In this document: in pieces, positions 62,130 through 64,000 of the stretch | Position numbering within the stretch: position 1 is the first letter of the stretch | How the letters are laid out: every line of letters starts with the position of its first letter | Assembly: GCA_934489735.1 (NCBI GenBank) | Contig: CAKSSR010000010.1 | Coordinates: 1 to 64,000 of the forward strand | From: an uncultured Eubacteriales bacterium | Lineage (GTDB): Bacteria > Bacillota > Clostridia > Oscillospirales > Acutalibacteraceae | DNA length: 64,000 bases | Direction of reading: 5' to 3' | The notes under the pieces: generated by a model | Database searches by the model: none | Told to the model about the DNA's origin: nothing | The model's input: the letters and a program-made list of their open reading frames with translations, nothing else | Position numbers and translations under genes: made by a program

Positions 62130-62780
62130 ATGTTAAGGAAGTCTTTTTTACATCAGCTGAATGAACTGGATGAAAAAATCAACCTAATGTCGCAAATGGT
62201 GGACAACATTTTTAAGAATACTATTGATGCATTATTACTTATGGACATGGATGAATCAAAGAAAGTCATGGAATTTGATGACGAGATAGATAATTTACAT
62301 CATCAGATAGAGAGACAATGTATAGATATTTTAGCACTTCAACAACCTTTGGCATCAGATTTAAGGAAAATAGCAAGTTTTTTAAAGATAATTAATGACA
62401 TAGAAAGAATAGCAGACCAATGTTGTGACATATGTAATATAATATGTACTGGAGAAATGGATAAAGATATGATTCTTTTATCTGGAGTTGTAGATATGTT
62501 AAAAAAGGTATATAATATATACTTCGATACTATTTCAGCTTTAAAGAACAAAGACGAAATATCAGCTGTCAAGATTAGAACTATGGATGATGATATAGAC
62601 AAAGCATTCTTAGACATAGTAGTAAGAATTTGCGACCATATATCAGAATCGAGATCAAAAGTAAAGAAGGAGGTAGACTTAATATTTATAGCGAAATATA
62701 TAGAGAGGATAGCAGACCACTGCATGAATATTTCAATTTGGATAGTATATATGCAAACTGGACTTCATGAAATTTTATAA
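62130..62780 (+). CDS. phoU: Phosphate transport regulator PhoU
   Basis: 216 residues from the ATG at 62130 (GAAGGGAG site). Two three-helix PhoU repeats, each with the metal-binding E/D..D pattern: EFDDEIDNLHHQIER...DLRKIASFLKIINDIERIADQ and TMDDDIDKAFL...DLIFIAKYIERIADHCMNIS. Conveys Pst status to the PhoR kinase. Confidence 0.93.
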   Translation: MLRKSFLHQLNELDEKINLMSQMVDNIFKNTIDALLLMDMDESKKVMEFDDEIDNLHHQIERQCIDILALQQPLASDLRKIASFLKIINDIERIADQCCDICNIICTGEMDKDMILLSGVVDMLKKVYNIYFDTISALKNKDEISAVKIRTMDDDIDKAFLDIVVRICDHISESRSKVKKEVDLIFIAKYIERIADHCMNISIWIVYMQTGLHEIL

Positions 62781-62796
62781 TAATGGAGGAATTAAT

Positions 62797-63501
62797 ATGG
62801 GAAATGTGATTTATATAGTAGATGATGAGCAAAATATAAGAAGACTAGCATCTTTAGCATTAAGAGATGCGAACTATGAAACTTATGAATTTTCTAATGG
62901 GAACGAGTTATTAAAGGCAATTGAAAAAGAAATTCCAAGTTTAATAATATTAGATTGGATGATGCCAGAACCAGATGGGATGGAGATATGTGCAAAATTA
63001 CGGGCGGACAACAAAACTAAGTATATACCTATCATGATGCTTACGGCACGTGGAGAAGAAATGGACAAGGTATTAGGATTAGAAATGGGAGCAGATGATT
63101 ATCTTACAAAACCATTTGGGGTCAAAGAATTATGTGCAAGGGTCAAGGCACTTTTGAGAAGGAAGGACTTTATTACTAAAAAAGATATAGACTTAGACAA
63201 AGAGATAGAAATAAAGGATATAAAGATAAATCCACCTAAGAGAGCAGTAACAAAAGGTGGACAACCAGTTGATTTAACGACAAAAGAATTTGAAATATTG
63301 TTATTACTTATGAGACATCCGAATCTTGTTATGACAAGAGAGAAGATAATGGAAAACGTATGGGATGTTGATTATTTTGGAGACGCAAGGACAGTAGACG
63401 TTCATATAAGATATTTAAGACAGAAATTAGAAGACAATCCTGAAAAACCAGAAATTATTAAGACGGTTAGAGGAGTAGGATATAAATTTTGTAGCAAATA
63501 A
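62797..63501 (+). CDS. phoP: PhoP/PhoB-type response regulator
   Basis: 234 residues from the ATG at 62797 (TGGAGG site). Receiver domain with acidic DDE (about 7-9), phosphorylation site in LIILDWMMPEPDG (Asp about 51) and KPFG Lys. OmpR-type winged helix follows: LTTKEFEILLLLMRHPNLVM, TVDVHIRYLRQKLEDNP, VRGVGYKF. Beside pst-phoU and a HAMP kinase, phosphate control is the likely role. Confidence 0.88.
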   Translation: MGNVIYIVDDEQNIRRLASLALRDANYETYEFSNGNELLKAIEKEIPSLIILDWMMPEPDGMEICAKLRADNKTKYIPIMMLTARGEEMDKVLGLEMGADDYLTKPFGVKELCARVKALLRRKDFITKKDIDLDKEIEIKDIKINPPKRAVTKGGQPVDLTTKEFEILLLLMRHPNLVMTREKIMENVWDVDYFGDARTVDVHIRYLRQKLEDNPEKPEIIKTVRGVGYKFCSK

Positions 63502-63591
63502 GGTAAAATAGAATGAATTTATTAATCAGGAAAGGAGAAGCTGTCGCCAGGCAAGAATAAATTGCAATCAAATGGAGGCAGCAAGATTGTT

Positions 63592-64000
63592 TTGAAAAAG
63601 AAAATAATTATAGCTAATGTAGCATCAGTGATAATAGGTATTTTAAGTCAATTACTAATATTTATACCGACGATAAAAAATGTTTACTGGAGGTATATAT
63701 CGAATGACAATTATTCGAATTCATTTGAATTTATATCGATGTTGTTGATATGTGCCTTTGCGGGGACAATAATAGGTATAATATTTGCCATCATAATGAC
63801 AGTATTTACTGCCAAAAGTATATCAGAACCTGTCAAAGAATTGACTACGGCAACGAATGATATATCAAGTGGCAACTATGACATAAGAATAGATAACAAA
63901 TATGAAGACGAGTTAGGAGATTTGGCTAACTCATTTAATAAAATGGCTGATGCGATCGATAAAGCAATGAAAGAAATTAATGACAAGAACAGTCAACTAT
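63592..64000 (+). CDS. PhoR-like sensor histidine kinase, N-terminal part (runs off the window)
   Basis: 136 residues visible from a TTG start with GGAGG 13 bases upstream (start uncertain). Two membrane helices (about 6-25 and 52-75) flank a short ~26-residue outside loop, then a HAMP domain: SISEPVKELTTATNDISSGN, YEDELGDLANSFNKMADAI. Kinase domains would follow. The short outside loop suggests signals come through PhoU/Pst rather than a ligand. Confidence 0.8.
   Translation, partial: MKKKIIIANVASVIIGILSQLLIFIPTIKNVYWRYISNDNYSNSFEFISMLLICAFAGTIIGIIFAIIMTVFTAKSISEPVKELTTATNDISSGNYDIRIDNKYEDELGDLANSFNKMADAIDKAMKEINDKNSQL

Overview
The window comes from an AT-rich, low-GC Gram-positive bacterium, most likely a Clostridia-type Firmicute. 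The evidence is strong AGGAGG ribosome binding sites, consensus promoters with 17-bp spacing, heavy ATA/AGA codon use, an smpB-ssrA pair, Clostridia-type peptidoglycan-binding proteins and a pst-phoU-phoPR locus. I cannot name the genus. No rRNA, tRNA or CRISPR array is visible.

Layout. (1) 1-1120: end of an ISAs1-type insertion sequence and a signal-peptide-bearing GNAT acetyltransferase. (2) 1255-12043, core genome: rpsB-tsf, prmA, a heterodimeric ABC exporter, a small unknown gene, recX-rimO-pgsA, smpB and the tmRNA gene. (3) about 12050-20848: a defective prophage of visibly higher GC, all on the minus strand, abutting the tmRNA 3' end. It holds a holin, a chimeric DUF669/SH3 gene, YqaJ exonuclease, ERF, a broken family B DNA polymerase, helicase, RecU-like nuclease, a DUF6273 protein, a lytic transglycosylase and an HTH gene. 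It stops inside a truncated host gene. (4) 20848-38312: an accessory zone built by duplication and decay. It contains inverted copies of a CPBP protease gene, direct copies of an exported GNAT gene, inverted copies of an AAA-ATPase/PD-(D/E)XK nuclease plus HAD phosphatase cassette, a multiplied family of ~90-residue small proteins, an exported ADP-ribosyltransferase-like protein, and many fragments of the same genes and of ISAs1 and IS3 elements. (5) 38339-49411: an island of mainly Sec-signal-bearing proteins, all on the plus strand: a DUF6273-AAA+ protein, several unrecognised proteins with paralogues, and a protein with two papain-like cysteine peptidase domains. (6) 49507-64000: core genome again: spore/cell-wall binding pair, coaX-ptsI-lepA-hemW-cyclophilin, then pstSCAB-phoU-phoP-phoR (the last cut by the window end).

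The most striking theme is that enzymes needing cytosolic cofactors (acetyl-CoA for three GNATs, ATP for the AAA+ protein, probably NAD+ for the ART-like protein) carry N-terminal signal peptides. If these are really exported they would work only inside another cell. The simplest inference is a host-associated, possibly intracellular, bacterium with an effector repertoire that is being duplicated and lost through IS-driven rearrangement. This is an inference from sequence alone.

Signal peptides, domain calls and repeat boundaries were judged by eye; no database search was run.
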